A stretch of 64,000 bases of DNA from Epiperipatus broadwayi (taxonomy: Eukaryota > Onychophora > Udeonychophora > Euonychophora > Peripatidae). The notes beneath the pieces were generated by a model. That model was not told the DNA's origin. It did no database searches and saw only the letters and a program-made list of their open reading frames with translations. The stretch spans positions 611,001-675,000 of the forward strand of contig JAQFVV010006305.1 of assembly GCA_028023455.1 (NCBI GenBank), written 5' to 3'. The position numbers and the translations under genes are program-made. Shown here in pieces: positions 61,169 through 64,000 of this stretch; position 1 is the stretch's first letter; each line of letters opens with the position of its first letter.

Positions 61169-64000
61169 GCAATAACGTTACAAGATTTTATTTTAACAAG
61201 AATTTAAATAAATAAGAATATTAAAATATAGTTTTAAAAATATATTTGTAGAAATTTTACCAACTTTTTGTTCGAAGTTCAGTTTACCGCCATTTACACA
61301 ATGATGAGTTGATCAATGTTCTTGTGTACAACTCTTCTTTAATTAAAATTATAAAATTTACCTTTCTATTCTTAAATTTCTTAAGTTAGCACTTTTATCA
61401 AAGGTGATTGATCTCCATGTGAATAATAGCAGATTAAAAAAATACTTTAATAGAAATCGACAAAACACTAGCAAAGTTATGTAAAGAAGTTGCTGATTGA
61501 AATATAGCATATATATTCCAATGCAGTTTCAAATAAATGATTCTTCAGCATTTTGACAAAGAGAAAATATTTTCTTTAAAATTAACTTTAGTACCATATT
61601 CTGTGCCCACTGGTAATTATATATAAGATGCATATTTCATTGTTTTATTTAAACAAAGTTGCAAATTGAAATGTGACGTAATAGCTCTTTCTTACATTAA
61701 AAAATATAGGCGCAAACAATATCCTTCCACAAAATATAACACCACCAATTGTATTCAAAATACGAAATGATTTTCTTTAATTAAAATTATCAAATAATAA
61801 ATTATTCTTCAGCATTTTAACAAAGAGAAATGATTTTCTTTAAAATATACTTTAGTACCATAATCTGGAAATTATATATAAGATGCATATTTCATTACGT
61901 TTTATTTAAACAAAGTTGCAAATTGAAATGTGACATAATAGCTCTTTCTTACATTAAAAGAGTATATTTTAAAGAAAATCATTTCTCTTTTCAAAATGCT
62001 ATAGAATCATTTCGTATTTTGAATTGCATTGATGTTATATTTTGTGGAAGGATATTGTTTGCACCTATATTTTTTAATGTAAGAAAGAGCTATTATGTCA
62101 CATTTCAATTTGCAACTTTGTTTAAATAAAACGTAATGAAATATGCATCTTATATATAATTACCAGTGGGCACAGAATATGGTACTAAAGTAAATTTTAA
62201 AGAAAATATTTTCTTTTTGTTAAAATTTGGGATATTATATATGCTATATTTCAATCAGCAACTTCTTTACATAACTTTGCTAGTGTTTCGTCGATGTCTT
62301 CTGTTAAATTCACATGGAGATCAATCACCTTTGATAAAAGTGCTAACTTAAGAAATTTAAGAAAAGAAAGGTAAATTTTATAATTTTAATTAAAGAAGAG
62401 TTGTAAACAAGGACATCGATCAACTCATCATTATGTAAATGGCGATGAACTGAACTTCGAACAAAAAGTTGGTTAAAATTTCTACAAATATATTTTTAAA
62501 GCTATTTTAATATTGTTATTTATTTAAATTCTTGTTAAAATAAAATCTTGTAACGTTCTTGCCAATAAATATATTTTTTTCTGTAACTGTAATCAATGAT
62601 TATTTTAAACTTGATATAATTATTAATTAATAAATAACAAATAATTTGCTATAAGTTCATGCGTGAGAGGATATCCCTTAGTAAAACACCAAATTCTATA
62701 TTTGCATTTTAATTATTTTTGATGGAATTCTTGAGCATAGTGTTTTTTGGAGTTGGTTTTTTTTTCATTTGTATTTTAGAAGTATTTGTTTGATTTAATT
62801 TGTCCATTTTAGTTATTTTTGGATAGAAATTTTTCATTGGGGGAAGGGGTATGTTTTACATTTGACTTATTTTTGATGATGTGCCATAATTTCAAACCAG
62901 TCAATAATAAATTTGAGAAATAGATTCTCTCATGTAATATTCTCTTTAGTTTATATAACCGTTTCTTTTAAATCTGATTGTTTGCCAATTTCAGCTACTT
63001 TGGGGGTAGGGGTGGATTTTACGTTGATAATTATTTTTTTTGTATTGCTTTTTAATTATTTAAATATTATTGCTCGATTTAGATATGCAATAATTTGAAA
63101 CCTAGAGAACAGTTGATTGCTTTCCAATATGATCGTAGATGCGTATTTATGTTGAAAGGTAAATTATTTGATGTTTTTGGATTTCCCGCTCTTTATTCGC
63201 CATGTTTCTTTGATTTTGGGGGGGGGGTAAATCTTTTGTATTTTCATCGATTTTTTTTTTTTTTTAATTTGAATTTTATAGCATTTTCTTGGGTTTTTTT
63301 GTATAATTTGTTCTTTCGATGCATTTCTTGGATATATATATCTTCAGGCATTTTTAATTTTCGATTTAAGTGAAGAAATTTTGATTTTAGGGGGGGAGGT
63401 AGGTCTTTCTCGTATTTTCATGGAATTTTTCTTTTTAATTTGTACTTTCAATGTATTTCTTGGATATATATTGCCTCAGGCATTTTTATTTGTCACTTTT
63501 GAGCCACTTTCGTAAATAAATTTATCGCTTGCAGGCTTCGAGCCGGTTGTTGATGGTGTTGCAGCGCCATCTGATGGCGGCAGTGCAGTCCTTCCATGAC
63601 TATACATAATAATAATAAAATATTAAATTAAATATATATTGAAAATTAGATTGTTTGTACGCTAAAATATACTGAGCAGTTATAAGAAATTAGTGATTTA
63701 TCTCTGCATACAACATTTTTATGTAAACATAAATTCAACAAATTTAGTTTGTTTTTGTCTTTTTTAATCTCAGTTGAAAAAGTTCAGCAACATTAATATT
63801 TAAACAAAATTATTCTAATTTTTGACTATCAATCTGATTACCAAAAAATAAATTTACATCCAGCATGTGTAAATGAATATCAAAAACACGGCATTTTTTT
63901 TGCATATCTGTAAGCTAAAATAAATTAGTATAAGTTGATAGCAAGAATATGGTCATGGATTTCAAATTTTTGCTCACTTTATAATTAGTTGAATATGATT

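Larger units (their letters stand above)
57560..63602. mobile_element. 6-kb foldback (long inverted repeat) element
   Basis: 57560-58613 pairs with about 62570-63602 (TAGTCGTGG at one end, CCATGACTA at the other; GCCATCTGATGGCGGCAG near the right end). 61169-61851 pairs with 61961-62565. The centre is near 61906, where part of an arm is repeated once more. No open frame of known type is present. Arms differ by scattered substitutions and by homopolymer lengths, so the palindrome is not fresh. No flanking target duplication was found. Confidence 0.82.

Overview
The window is AT-rich, intron-rich animal nuclear DNA. The two genes that can be read (ARPC5 and RPL35), their spliceosomal introns (one of the minor U12 class), an RTE-type LINE, BED/hAT and pogo-like DNA transposons and LTR elements point to a metazoan. 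The ARPC5 residues resemble arthropod proteins, and very long introns with RTE and hAT repeats would fit a chelicerate such as a spider. That placement is an inference, not a sequence match.

Layout. ARPC5 (Arp2/3 complex subunit p16) fills most of the window on the minus strand: coding exons at 46804-46662, 38639-38567, 33002-32826 and 6209-6147 join in frame to 151 codons. Its first intron (46661-38640) begins ATATCCTTT and ends AC with a U12-type branch site. RPL35 runs the other way: start codon at 47092-47094, second coding exon 47293-47429, remainder not found before base 64000. The 287 bases between the two start codons must carry both promoters. No other host gene is supported.

Most of the rest is mobile DNA. 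ARPC5 intron 3 (32825-6210) holds a pogo-like element with a nested foldback (13827-15342), a decayed RTE LINE (about 16185-19330), a solo LTR (10911-12839), a second LTR type with a polypurine tract (8439-8930), and a 12-kb cluster of direct and inverted LTRs (20958-32134) sitting inside a hammerhead-bearing repeat and bounded by an exact 13-base direct repeat. Intron 1 carries a second, older RTE copy interrupted by about 3.3 kb that includes another pogo-like copy. Right of RPL35 exon 2 come a small TIR element, a decayed BED/hAT transposase gene, a probable assembly-noise patch of nearly pure A/T, a 3-kb hAT-type element with an 8-base target duplication, and a 6-kb foldback (57560-63602) whose left arm contains a 2.55-kb insertion with TG/CA ends.

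The most unusual signal is a set of type-I hammerhead ribozyme motifs (CTGANGA, stem II, GAAA, very short stem III, stem I) at 1211-1257, 8016-8057, 20587-20630, 32460-32503, 36553-36595 and 56255-56292. They lie in different repeat families, and two lie in partial tandem units of about 400 and 418 bases, the layout expected of retrozymes or Penelope-like repeats. Two features deserve most attention: these ribozyme repeats, and the palindromic LTR cluster that grew inside one of them.
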